From: Streptomyces sp. CB02923
GTDB lineage: Bacteria; Actinomycetota; Actinomycetes; Streptomycetales; Streptomycetaceae
Length of the DNA stretch: 64,000 nucleotides
Assembly (NCBI RefSeq): GCF_001905005.1
Contig: NZ_LWKZ01000001.1
Coordinates: 1,388,657 to 1,452,656, forward strand
Direction: 5' to 3'
Shown: one piece after another, positions 43,251-51,152 of the stretch
How positions within the stretch are numbered: position 1 is the stretch's first letter
Layout of the letters: each line of letters begins with the position of its first letter
The notes under the pieces: model-generated
Databases searched by the model: none
What the model was told of the DNA's origin: nothing
Seen by the model: only the letters and a program-made list of their open reading frames with translations
Translations under genes and position numbers: made by a program

Positions 43251-44027
43251 ATGGCCAAGCGAATCGACGTCAGCGGCCTCTCCGCCTACTACGGCAGCCA
43301 CCGGGCCATCGACGACATCTCCATGACCGTCGAGCCCCGCTCGGTGACCGCCTTCATCGGTCCCTCGGGCTGCGGCAAGTCGACGTTCCTGCGGACCCTG
43401 AACCGGATGCACGAGGTCACCCCCGGCGGCCGGGTCGAGGGCAAGGTGATGCTGGACGACGAGAACCTGTACGGCAGCGGCGTCGACCCGGTCGCGGTAC
43501 GCCGTACCGTCGGCATGGTCTTCCAGCGCCCGAACCCGTTCCCCACCATGTCGATCTTCGACAACGTCGCGGCGGGACTGCGCCTGAACGGCTCGTACAA
43601 GAAGTCCGAGCTGTCCGCGGTCGTGGAGAAGTCCCTCAAGGGCGCCAACCTCTGGAACGAGGTCAAGGACCGGCTGAACAAGCCCGGCTCCGGCCTGTCC
43701 GGCGGCCAGCAGCAGCGGCTGTGCATCGCCCGCGCCATCGCGGTCGAGCCGCAGGTCCTGCTGATGGACGAGCCGTGCTCCGCCCTCGACCCGATCTCCA
43801 CCCTCGCCATCGAGGACCTGATCGGCGAACTGAAGGAACGGTTCACGATCGTCATCGTCACGCACAACATGCAGCAGGCGGCGCGCGTCTCGGACCGTAC
43901 GGCCTTCTTCAACCTGGCCGCGGTCGGCCAGCCCGGCAAGCTGGTCGAGATCGACGACACCGAGCGGATCTTCTCCAACCCGTCGGTCCAGGCCACGGAG
44001 GACTACATCTCCGGCCGCTTCGGCTGA
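43251..44027 (+). CDS. pstB: phosphate ABC ATPase PstB
   Basis: 258 residues, the usual PstB length. Walker [10 protein letters not shown] near residue 36, signature [14 protein letters not shown] near 149, Walker [16 protein letters not shown] near 170 and the switch [16 protein letters not shown] at 43251 is preferred over upstream in-frame starts because MAKRIDVSG is the family start. It powers phosphate uptake. Repeats separate it from pstA. Confidence 0.95.
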   Translation: MAKRIDVSGLSAYYGSHRAIDDISMTVEPRSVTAFIGPSGCGKSTFLRTLNRMHEVTPGGRVEGKVMLDDENLYGSGVDPVAVRRTVGMVFQRPNPFPTMSIFDNVAAGLRLNGSYKKSELSAVVEKSLKGANLWNEVKDRLNKPGSGLSGGQQQRLCIARAIAVEPQVLLMDEPCSALDPISTLAIEDLIGELKERFTIVIVTHNMQQAARVSDRTAFFNLAAVGQPGKLVEIDDTERIFSNPSVQATEDYISGRFG

Positions 44028-44061
44028 CCGGCCCCGCGCGCCCCGCGCCGACCGGCCCCTC

Positions 44062-44136
44062 ACGTCCTGCGGTGCTGCATGGCGGTGCCACCGCAAGGAC
44101 GTGGGCCCGCCCTCCGGCATCGGAGGGCGGGCCCAC
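44062..44136. terminator. two tandem stem-loops between convergent pstB and pit
   Basis: The first hairpin pairs ACGTCCTGCGGTG (44062-44074) with CACCGCAAGGACGT (44089-44102), one bulge. The second is a perfect 16-bp stem, GTGGGCCCGCCCTCCG (44101-44116) with CGGAGGGCGGGCCCAC (44121-44136) and a GCAT loop. Being symmetrical, it can stop both convergent units. Confidence 0.85.
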
Positions 44137-44169
44137 AATCCGTCACGCGCGGCACCGGGCCGCCCGCCG

Positions 44170-45168
44170 TCACGCGAACACGAGGTGGACGCACCAGTAG
44201 CTCAGGGCGGCGACCGCCGCTCCGGCGGGCATGGTGATGAACCAGCCCATGACGATGTTCTTGGCGACGCCCCAGCGCACCGCCCGCGAGCCCTTCGTCG
44301 AGCCCACACCCATGATCGCCGAAGTGATCACGTGGGTGGTGGAGATCGGCGCGTGGAACATGAACGACGCGGTGTACATGACGGACGCCGCGGTCGTCTC
44401 GGCCGCGAAGCCCTGCGGCGGGTCCAGCTCGATGATCCGCCGGCCGAGCGTGCGCATGATGCGCCAGCCGCCCGCGTAGGTGCCCAGCGACAGGGTCAGC
44501 GCACAGGCGATCTTCACCCAGACCGGGATGGCGTCGCCCGCGCTCTGGACGTCCGCGATGACCAGCGCCATCACCACGATGCCCATCGTCTTCTGGGCGT
44601 CCTGGAGACCGTGCCCGAGCGCCATGCCGGCCGCCGAGACGGTCTGGGCGATACGGAAGCCCCGCTTGGCCTTGTGCGGGTTGGACTTCCGGAACAGCCA
44701 CATGATCACGACCATCACGAGATAGCCGAGGACCAGGCCGATCACGGGCGAGAGGAACATCGGAACGACGATCTTCTCTATGACGCCCGACCAGTAGACG
44801 GTCGTGCCGCCCGCCAGCGCCGCGCCCACCATGCCGCCGAAGAGGGCGTGCGAGGACGACGACGGCAGGCCGAAGTACCAGGTGACCAGGTTCCAGACCA
44901 CCGCTCCGACCAGCGCCGCGAAGAGGATGCCCATCCCCTTGGAGCCTTCGGGTGTGGAGATCAGTCCCTCACTGACCGTCTTGGCGACCCCGCTGCCCAG
45001 GAAGGCACCGGCGAGGTTCATCACCGCGGCCATCGCGAGCGCCGCCCGCGGGGTCAGGGCCCGCGTGGAGACCGAGGTCGCGATGGCGTTCGCGGAGTCG
45101 TGGAAGCCGTTCGTGTACGTAAATCCGAGCGCGACCCCGATGGTCACGATGAGCGCGAAGGTGTCCAC
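44170..45168 (-). CDS. pitH: low-affinity inorganic phosphate transporter (PiT family)
   Basis: 332 residues with about eight to ten helices. The PiT signatures are present at both ends: TNGFHDSANAIATSVSTRAL near residue 20 and APISTTHVITSAIMGVGST near 270. It couples phosphate or metal-phosphate uptake to protons. GTG at 45168, six bases after the DUF47 stop, so both belong to one operon. The pit operon converges on the high-affinity pst operon, as in S. coelicolor. Confidence 0.9.
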   Translation of the reverse strand: MDTFALIVTIGVALGFTYTNGFHDSANAIATSVSTRALTPRAALAMAAVMNLAGAFLGSGVAKTVSEGLISTPEGSKGMGILFAALVGAVVWNLVTWYFGLPSSSSHALFGGMVGAALAGGTTVYWSGVIEKIVVPMFLSPVIGLVLGYLVMVVIMWLFRKSNPHKAKRGFRIAQTVSAAGMALGHGLQDAQKTMGIVVMALVIADVQSAGDAIPVWVKIACALTLSLGTYAGGWRIMRTLGRRIIELDPPQGFAAETTAASVMYTASFMFHAPISTTHVITSAIMGVGSTKGSRAVRWGVAKNIVMGWFITMPAGAAVAALSYWCVHLVFA

Positions 45169-45174
45169 CGGAGG

Positions 45175-45795
45175 TCAGGACTCCTTGACCGCGATCGTCT
45201 CGACCGTATTGGCGACATGCTCGAAGGCGTCGGCCGCCTCTTCCAGGATGTCCACGATCTGCTTGAGCTTGAGCACCTCGATGGCGTCGTACTTGCCGTT
45301 GAACAGGTGCGCGAGCAGCTTGCGGTGGATCTGGTCGGCCTGGTTCTCCAGGCGGTTGACCTCGATCCAGTACTCGGTGAGGTTGGACATCGTCCGCAGG
45401 TTCGGCATCGCCTCGGCGGTCAGTTCCGCCGCCCGCGCCAGGACCTCGATCTGCTGCTCGACGCCCTTGGGCAGCTCCTCGATGCTGTAGAGGACGACCA
45501 GGTCGACGGCCTCCTCCATGAAGTCCATGATGTCGTCGAGCTTCGAGGCGAGGTTGTAGATGTCCTCGCGGTCGAACGGCGTGATGAACGAGGAGTTCAG
45601 CTGGTGGAAGATCGCGTGGGTCGCGTCGTCCCCCGCGTGCTCCGCCGCCCGCATCCTCTCGGCGATCTCTGTCCGCGCGGAGGCGTCCGCCCCGAGCAGT
45701 TCCATCAGGAGCTTGGAGCCTGTGACGATGTTGTCCGCGGACGCGGCGAACATGTCGTAGAAGCTCGTCTCCCTGGGGGTCAGACGAAAGCGCAC
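45175..45795 (-). CDS. DUF47 / PhoU-like regulator of the Pit transporter
   Basis: 206 residues, all-helical. LGADASARTEIAERMRAAEH, then FDREDIYNLASKLDDIMDFM and EVNRLENQADQIHRKLLAHL are the PhoU-like DUF47 pattern with acidic metal-binding clusters. Such proteins are encoded next to PiT transporters and are thought to control them. GTG at 45795. First gene of the pit operon. Confidence 0.9.
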   Translation of the reverse strand: MRFRLTPRETSFYDMFAASADNIVTGSKLLMELLGADASARTEIAERMRAAEHAGDDATHAIFHQLNSSFITPFDREDIYNLASKLDDIMDFMEEAVDLVVLYSIEELPKGVEQQIEVLARAAELTAEAMPNLRTMSNLTEYWIEVNRLENQADQIHRKLLAHLFNGKYDAIEVLKLKQIVDILEEAADAFEHVANTVETIAVKES

Positions 45796-45937
45796 GTGAA
45801 ATCCTCGGGGTGCATCGGATTCGGTCGAGTTGATGCTAGGCGCATCATCCAGCCACAGCTAACCGGCATTCCTTCAGTGTCGCCCATCGGGCACCATGCT
45901 CTGCACGGGGTACCGCCCGCGCCCGGGAATTTCTGTA

Positions 45938-45962
45938 CCATATACCCACTAGGGGTATATGG
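45938..45962 (+). promoter_or_regulatory. CsoR operator
   Basis: A perfect inverted repeat with 10-bp arms, CCATATACCC (45938-45947) and GGGTATATGG (45953-45962), separated by five bases. It matches the ATACCC-GGGTAT copper CsoR site and lies 27 bases before csoR, so csoR is autoregulated. Confidence 0.88.
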
Positions 45963-45989
45963 AACGCCTACGTACCACGGGAGAAGGCC

Positions 45990-46391
45990 ATGACGACCAC
46001 GGACGCCGAGACCAACGGCACCACCGCAGCCGCCGCGGCCCACCACGCCGACGGGCCGAAAACCGCCCTCGGAACCGACCCCGCCGCCGTCACCGATCAC
46101 GACCTGGGCATTCACGGTTACGCGCAGCAAAAGGACGCACACCTCAAAAGGCTGCGCCGGATCGAGGGCCAGATCCGCGGCCTCCAGCGGATGCTGGAAG
46201 AAGATGTGTACTGCATCGACATACTCACCCAGGTGTCGGCGAGCACGAAGGGCCTGCAGTCCTTCGGCCTCCAGCTGCTGGAGGAACACCTGCGGCACTG
46301 CGTCGCCGACGCCGCCGTCAAGGGACCCGAGGCCATCGACGAGAAGGTCAAGGAAGCCACCAAGGCGATCGAACGGATGCTGCGCACCTGA
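45990..46391 (+). CDS. csoR: copper-sensing repressor CsoR
   Basis: 133 residues. After a flexible N-terminus of about 45 residues comes the CsoR helical core HLKRLRRIEGQIRGLQRML. The copper ligands are at C75, H100 and C104, the same numbers as in the characterised S. lividans CsoR. Cu(I) binding releases DNA and derepresses copper efflux genes. ATG at 45990 behind GGAGAAGG. No copZA genes are in the window, so its main targets are elsewhere. Confidence 0.93.
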   Translation: MTTTDAETNGTTAAAAAHHADGPKTALGTDPAAVTDHDLGIHGYAQQKDAHLKRLRRIEGQIRGLQRMLEEDVYCIDILTQVSASTKGLQSFGLQLLEEHLRHCVADAAVKGPEAIDEKVKEATKAIERMLRT

Positions 46392-46448
46392 CGGCGGATG
46401 CCGGACGCACGGGTGCCACGCACCGTCACGCCCGGCGCCGCCGCCCGG

Positions 46449-46637
46449 TCACCTGCGGTTCCCGGGTCCCGGACCCGGTCGTACGCGGTCCGCGTCCACG
46501 TCCAGCACCTCGTCGATACGGTCCGAGCTGAGCCGATCCTCGCTCGCGGCGGCCGCCGCGATCATCAACTCACCAGTCAGGTCGATCTCGACGAGGGCGA
46601 CGTGGTCCTGAACCGTCGAGTTGCGGTGTCCGGCCAC
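46449..46637 (-). CDS. small conserved-looking acidic protein, 62 residues
   Basis: A GTG at 46637 is preceded by a very strong AAGGAGGAGGTG, eight bases away. The product VAGHRNSTVQDHVALVEIDL, then TGELMIAAAAASEDRLSSDR and IDEVLDVD is non-repetitive and balanced in composition, unlike shadow ORFs. I recall similar short proteins in other Streptomyces but no function. Convergent with csoR. Confidence 0.6.
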   Translation of the reverse strand: MAGHRNSTVQDHVALVEIDLTGELMIAAAAASEDRLSSDRIDEVLDVDADRVRPGPGPGNRR

Positions 46638-46839
46638 GTACAACACCTCCTCCTTCGAGCGCCTCCCCACTCTTCTGGTGGTTACCGCCCAGAGTAGGTA
46701 CGGGCGCACGCTCCGCGCATGGCACGGATGGACCATTTCCGCCAGTTCACACACGCCGTGGTCACGTGCCACGGACACGGTTGCCCGGTCCGCGCCGCTC
46801 CCGCCGGCCGTGCCGCCCGGCCGCCCGCGGCGACCGCGT

Positions 46840-47814
46840 TCAGCCGCCCGTGGCGGCGACCCTGCCCGTGTAGATGTCGTCCCGGTCGGGCAGCCGTACC
46901 GGAACCGGCGCCCCGAAGCCGTACAGCGTCGTGGTCGAGGTCACCGACGTCCCGCCCGTGGTGCCGTTGGCGAAGCGGAAGCGCTGGCGGACCTTGCGCA
47001 GCCGTCCGGCGTCGTCCAGATACGCGTCGAAGGCCACCACGTCCGTGGTGAAGCCTTTCTCCGCCGCGGTCAGCGCGGGCCGGACCGCGGGGGACGCCGC
47101 GCGCGCCGCCGACCCGATGTCCGTCGTGCCGCTGAAGTGCCGCACCGGTGTCCCGTCCAGCCGCTCCCGCCCCTCGTACGTCACCTCCCGCACCCCGCGC
47201 AGCAGTTCGGCGGCGGCCATCGGATCGGTCGCGCCGCCGGTGACCAGATTGCCGTCGGCCAGCGAGGCGGTGTCCACCCGCACCCACTTGTCGGCCGGCA
47301 CCCCCGCCCCGCGGTTCTTCATGTAGAGCGCGGACGGCGTGAGGATCTCCGTGATCGTGTGCGGCGCGCCCCGCCCGCCGCCGGTGTCCGGAAGCCGTAC
47401 GTTCAGCCGACCGGTCCGCTTGCGGTAGTCGTGGCCGCCGGTCCCCCGGATGGCGACGCGGGTGCCGCCGCTGACGGTCTCCATCTCCGTACGCACCCGG
47501 GAGCTGCCGGCCCGGACCAGGGCGTCGGCGCAGGCGCGCAGGGCGGCGGCGTAGTCCGTACGGCCGGACGGGGCTCCGGCGGCCGACGGACCGGCCGGGT
47601 CCCGCGGCCGGGCGCCCGGTGGGCGGGCGCGGTCGGTGAAGGGCGGACCGGCCGCCGACCCGCCCACCGGGCCGTCTGCGGAGCGGCCGGCCGAGGCGTG
47701 GTCGTCGGCTGCCGCGCCGTTCGGGGAACAGCCCGTGGTGAGCAGCCCGACCGCCAGGCCCACTCCGCAGACGGCAGCCGCGACGGCACCGCCTCGCCTG
47801 TCCTGCACCACCAT
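46840..47814 (-). CDS. LppX/LprG-like lipoprotein
   Basis: 324 residues. A signal peptide ends in a lipobox LTTGC (Cys about residue 29), so it is lipid-anchored outside the membrane. After a Pro/Ala-rich linker the domain starts near residue 85; SALYMKNRGAGVPADKWVRV and the pattern of paired strands suggest the LolA/LppX-like fold used for lipid carriage or as sigma-regulated lipoproteins. ATG at 47814 chosen because it gives a normal signal peptide. Ligand unknown. Confidence 0.75.
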   Translation of the reverse strand: MVVQDRRGGAVAAAVCGVGLAVGLLTTGCSPNGAAADDHASAGRSADGPVGGSAAGPPFTDRARPPGARPRDPAGPSAAGAPSGRTDYAAALRACADALVRAGSSRVRTEMETVSGGTRVAIRGTGGHDYRKRTGRLNVRLPDTGGGRGAPHTITEILTPSALYMKNRGAGVPADKWVRVDTASLADGNLVTGGATDPMAAAELLRGVREVTYEGRERLDGTPVRHFSGTTDIGSAARAASPAVRPALTAAEKGFTTDVVAFDAYLDDAGRLRKVRQRFRFANGTTGGTSVTSTTTLYGFGAPVPVRLPDRDDIYTGRVAATGG

Positions 47815-47960
47815 CACGTACGAGCCCCCTCGGCCGCTCTGCTCGTGAAGTCGCGGATCGGGACGTTCCGGTTGTCCCGGCCCATCACGACCCGTTTCGT
47901 TCAACGACCGTTCAGGCCGCTTCGTCACGCCCGTACACCCCGGGCGCGTAGCGTGGCGCC

Positions 47961-48143
47961 GTGCACGACCGAGCAGCGCAGGAGCCGACGCCGCGGCCCC
48001 CCGGGCCGCCCGACCACCGGACCACCACCACCGAACGAGGTTCCTTCTGCCTGGCCCGCTGCAGCTGCGGCTGGCACGGCCCGGCCCGCCGGGCCCGCTC
48101 CCAGGCACGGACGGACGCGGAACAGCACCACCGGACGGGGTGA
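47961..48143 (+). CDS. small Cys-containing protein, 60 residues, leaderless
   Basis: GTG at 47961 with a -10-like TAGCGT (47949-47954) six bases upstream and no ribosome site. The product has a distinct core TTERGSFCLARCSCGWHGPA followed by RRARSQARTDAEQH. The CxxxCxC arrangement suggests a metal-binding knuckle. I recall short Streptomyces proteins with the same SFCLARCSCGW core; function unknown. Confidence 0.5.
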   Translation: MHDRAAQEPTPRPPGPPDHRTTTTERGSFCLARCSCGWHGPARRARSQARTDAEQHHRTG

Positions 48144-48305
48144 GCGGGAACCCCTGAGACCGGCCCCGGGCGGGCGCGCCGCACCCGCCCGGCAGGCCCC
48201 GGAGCCATGCCCCTGGAACCTCCCCGGGCCCTCGTTCCATCTGGGTAGGGGGAAGCATCCACGGCGCGCGGGCCCCCAAAGGGGCCCCAAAAGGGGCAAT
48301 TCATA

Positions 48306-49895
48306 ATGAAGCGGCGCACGATCCTGGCAGCCGGCGGCGGACTCGCGGCGGCGACCGCCGGCCTGACCACCGCCTGCGGCAGCAGCACCGGCCACGCGAG
48401 CGCCCCGGGCGGCACGGCATCCGGCGGCGTCGGCCTCACCACCAGTTCACAGACCGGCAAGCCCCCGGCCGCCCAGGCATCCTGGGACGCACTGCGCAAA
48501 AGCCTCGACGGCAAGCTCATACGCGCCGGCGAAGCCTCGTACGACGCCGCCCGGCGCCTGTACAACACCCGTTACGACAACCTCAAGCCCGCGGCCGTCG
48601 CCTACGTCCGCCACCCGGCCGACATAGCCGAGTGCCTGTCCTTCGCCCGCCGCTACAACGCCCCCGTCGCGATACGCAACGGGGGCCACTCATATGCCGG
48701 TTGGTCCAGCGGCAACGGCAAGCTCATCATCGACGTGTCCGCCCTGAACTCCGTCTCCGCGCCGTCCGGCGGCATCACCCGCATCGGCGCCGGCGCCAAG
48801 CTCATCGAGGTCTACGACGGCCTGGGCAAGCACAACGTCACGATCCCCGGCGGCTCCTGCCCGTCCGTCGGCATATCCGGCCTGACCCTCGGCGGCGGCC
48901 ACGGCGTCGCGTCCCGCGCGTACGGCCTGACCTGCGACAGCCTCGTCGGCGCCACCGTCGTCACCGCCGACGGCAAGACCGTCGAGTGCGACGCCAAGCG
49001 CAACAGCGACCTCTTCTGGGCCCTGCGCGGCGCCGGCAACGGCAACTTCGGCGTGGTCACCGAACTCCGCTTCCGCACCCACGCCGCGCCCCGCTCGGTC
49101 ATGGCCTACCTGACCTGGCCCTGGTCCAAGGCCACCGCCCTGCTCCAGTCCTGGCAGGAGTGGGGCCCCACCCAGCCCGACGAAATATGGTCCTCCCTGC
49201 ACCTGGACGCCCACCCCGGCGGCACCCCGTCCGTCTCCGTCGCGGCCTTCTCCCTGGGCTCGTACGGCGACCTCCAGAACGCCGTCGACAAGCTGGCCGA
49301 CCGGGCGGGCGGCCCCGGGCCCGCGAAGTCGGTGCGCCTGACGCCCAGCTCGTACCTCGACGCGATGGAGTCGTACGCGGGCTGCTCCACGAAGACCACC
49401 GAGCAGTGCCACCTGCCCGGCGCCCTCCCCGGCCGCAGCGCGTCCGGCAAGCTGGCCCGCGAGACGTACGCGGCCCGCTCCGACTTCTACGACCGCTCGC
49501 TCGGCGCGGCCGGCATCCGCGCCCTGCTGGGCCAGATCGAGACCGCGAGCCGCAAGGGCGTCGGCGGCAACGCGTCACTGACCGCGCTGGGCGGGGCGAT
49601 CAACCGGGTCCGCCCCACCGACACCGCCTTCGTGCACCGCCGCTCGCGCTTCCTCGCGCAGTACCTGGCGTCCTGGAAGGCGGGCGGTACGGGCTCAGCG
49701 CAGAGCGCGTGGCTGAACGGCATCCACAGCGCGATGCAGCGCTACGCCTCGGGCGCCGCCTACCAGAACTACGCGGACGCGGCCCTGACCGACTGGAAGA
49801 AGTCCTACTACGGCCCGGCCGCCGACCGCCTCACCCAGCTCAAGCGGCAGTACGACCCGAGCGGGCTGTTCAGGACGTTCCCGCAGGCCCTGTGA
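48306..49895 (+). CDS. secreted FAD-binding oxidoreductase (berberine-bridge type)
   Basis: 529 residues. The twin-Arg-like start (MKRRTILAAGGGLAAATAGL) plus TTACGSS looks like an export signal with possible lipid attachment. The FAD domain has IRNGGHSYAGWSSGNGKL, whose His is the usual covalent flavin ligand, and GLTCDSLVGATVVTADG, whose Cys can give a second bond. The BBE tail NYADAALTDWKKSYYG is near the C-terminus. Members oxidise sugars, alkaloids or polyketides; substrate unknown. ATG at 48306. Confidence 0.88.
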   Translation: MKRRTILAAGGGLAAATAGLTTACGSSTGHASAPGGTASGGVGLTTSSQTGKPPAAQASWDALRKSLDGKLIRAGEASYDAARRLYNTRYDNLKPAAVAYVRHPADIAECLSFARRYNAPVAIRNGGHSYAGWSSGNGKLIIDVSALNSVSAPSGGITRIGAGAKLIEVYDGLGKHNVTIPGGSCPSVGISGLTLGGGHGVASRAYGLTCDSLVGATVVTADGKTVECDAKRNSDLFWALRGAGNGNFGVVTELRFRTHAAPRSVMAYLTWPWSKATALLQSWQEWGPTQPDEIWSSLHLDAHPGGTPSVSVAAFSLGSYGDLQNAVDKLADRAGGPGPAKSVRLTPSSYLDAMESYAGCSTKTTEQCHLPGALPGRSASGKLARETYAARSDFYDRSLGAAGIRALLGQIETASRKGVGGNASLTALGGAINRVRPTDTAFVHRRSRFLAQYLASWKAGGTGSAQSAWLNGIHSAMQRYASGAAYQNYADAALTDWKKSYYGPAADRLTQLKRQYDPSGLFRTFPQAL

Positions 49896-49906
49896 CCGTG
49901 CGCCCT

Positions 49907-49990
49907 CTCAGACGTCGGGGACAGGCCCAGTAACGGCTCGTCCCCTCAGACGTCGGGGACAGGCCCTGTAGCGGCCCGCCCCCTCAAACG
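49907..49990 (+). repeat. 38-bp tandem repeat, about 2.2 copies
   Basis: Units start at 49907, 49945 and 49983 with CTCAGACG or CTCAAACG. The first two share CTCAGACGTCGGGGACAGGC exactly and then diverge slightly. The array begins 12 bases after the oxidase stop and runs into a terminator. Confidence 0.75.
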
Positions 49991-50030
49991 CCGAGGGAGG
50001 ACCGGGCTGTCGGCCCCGGTCCTCCCTCGG
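49991..50030 (+). terminator. strong stem-loop after the flavin oxidase
   Basis: Perfect 16-bp stem: CCGAGGGAGGACCGGG (49991-50006) and CCCGGTCCTCCCTCGG (50015-50030), eight-base loop. It lies about 95 bases after the stop and the repeat array. Confidence 0.75.
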
Positions 50031-50054
50031 CATCATGATCCGCGCCTGCGGCTA

Positions 50055-50245
50055 GGGCGTTTCTGATGGATCTCCGTGGGGGACGGAGCGGCGTTCGGTG
50101 CGTGCTCTCGGTGTGCGGTGTGAAGGGTCATGTGGCGGAGCCACCTGTCCCTTTGCGCCGTGCGGCGAGTGGGGGTCCCCCCTGCTCGAAGAGCTTGGGG
50201 GAGTGCCGGGCGTCGCGATGCCGCGGAGATCCGTCAGAAGCGCCC
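50055..50245. mobile_element. 191-bp MITE-like element with terminal inverted repeats and TA flanks
   Basis: Left end GGGCGTTTCTGATGGATCTC (50055-50074) and right end, read in reverse, GGGCGCTTCTGACGGATCTC. The arms agree over 22 bases with two transitions. TA flanks both ends (50053-50054 and 50246-50247), as with IS630/Tc1-type insertion. There is no room for a transposase. Inside lies the common Streptomyces motif AGTGGGGGTCCCCCC followed by AGCTTGGGGGAG. The right end supplies the stop of the PAP2 gene. Confidence 0.65.
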
Positions 50246-50943
50246 TAAGCCGCCAGGTCCTCGTCCCGCTCCTCCCGCGGCGCCGACGGCACGGCCGCCA
50301 CCGGCTCGGACACCGCGCGGGGCACCGGCCCCCCGGCCCGTACGAGCCACCAGGCGGGCGAGCGCCCGACCGCGGTGGCCACCGGGATCAGCATCGCCTG
50401 CGCCACCGGCGCCAGCAGCAGCGCCACCGCCGTACCGAGTGCGAAGCCCCCGACGACGTCCGTCGGGTAGTGCACACCCATGTACACCCGGCAGAACCCT
50501 TCCAGCAGCGCCAGGCCGATACCGATCAGCCCGTACACGCGGTGGGCGATGAACAGCCCCACACCGACCGCCATGGTCAGCGTCGCGTGATCGCTCACGA
50601 ACGAGAAGTCCGTCTTGCCGGGGATGATCACTTCCAGGCCCGCGTGGACCCGGAACGGCCGGGGCCGCTCCACCACCGCCCGGATCGGGATGTTGGCCAG
50701 CAGCGCCACACCAGCGGCCAGCGGCGCCCAGACCAGGCCCGCCAGCGCGGCCGGTGCGTCCGGCCGCTTGCGCGCACCCCACCAGGCGATCAGGCACAGC
50801 ACGGCGAGCGCGGCGATGATGCCGTACTCACCGACGAATTTCATGGCGCGGTTGAGCCACTCCGGTGCGTCCTTCGCGAGGCCGTTGATGCCGTCGAGCA
50901 CGTCCACATCGGGGTTCGACCCGTCCATTGCGAGTCCAGCCAT
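50245..50943 (-). CDS. PAP2-family membrane phosphatase
   Basis: 232 residues with about five to six helices. The acid-phosphatase motifs are VVERPRPF, FSFVSDHATLTMAVG (with SDH replacing PSGH) and RVYMGVHYPTDVVGG. Members dephosphorylate phosphatidate, undecaprenyl pyrophosphate or similar lipids. ATG at 50943 has AAGGGG nine bases upstream. Its stop TAG lies in the end of the MITE, so the last residues may have been changed by the insertion. Confidence 0.85.
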   Translation of the reverse strand: MAGLAMDGSNPDVDVLDGINGLAKDAPEWLNRAMKFVGEYGIIAALAVLCLIAWWGARKRPDAPAALAGLVWAPLAAGVALLANIPIRAVVERPRPFRVHAGLEVIIPGKTDFSFVSDHATLTMAVGVGLFIAHRVYGLIGIGLALLEGFCRVYMGVHYPTDVVGGFALGTAVALLLAPVAQAMLIPVATAVGRSPAWWLVRAGGPVPRAVSEPVAAVPSAPREERDEDLAA

Positions 50944-51152
50944 CTGCCGCGGCCCCTTACCTTTCGCGCGCGCGAGCGCCGTGTGAGTGCTGCCAACCCC
51001 CGTGGTCGTCGAGCGTGGCCGGGCCTCCACGGCCTCGCCATGTCTCCATGTCCAGGAAACGCGATGTGCTGCCGAGCCGTTCCAGCTTCCACCGGATGAT
51101 CACCAGGACGTTATCGAAGAGAGACTGATGTCCGCAGTTCAGGGGCCCATGT

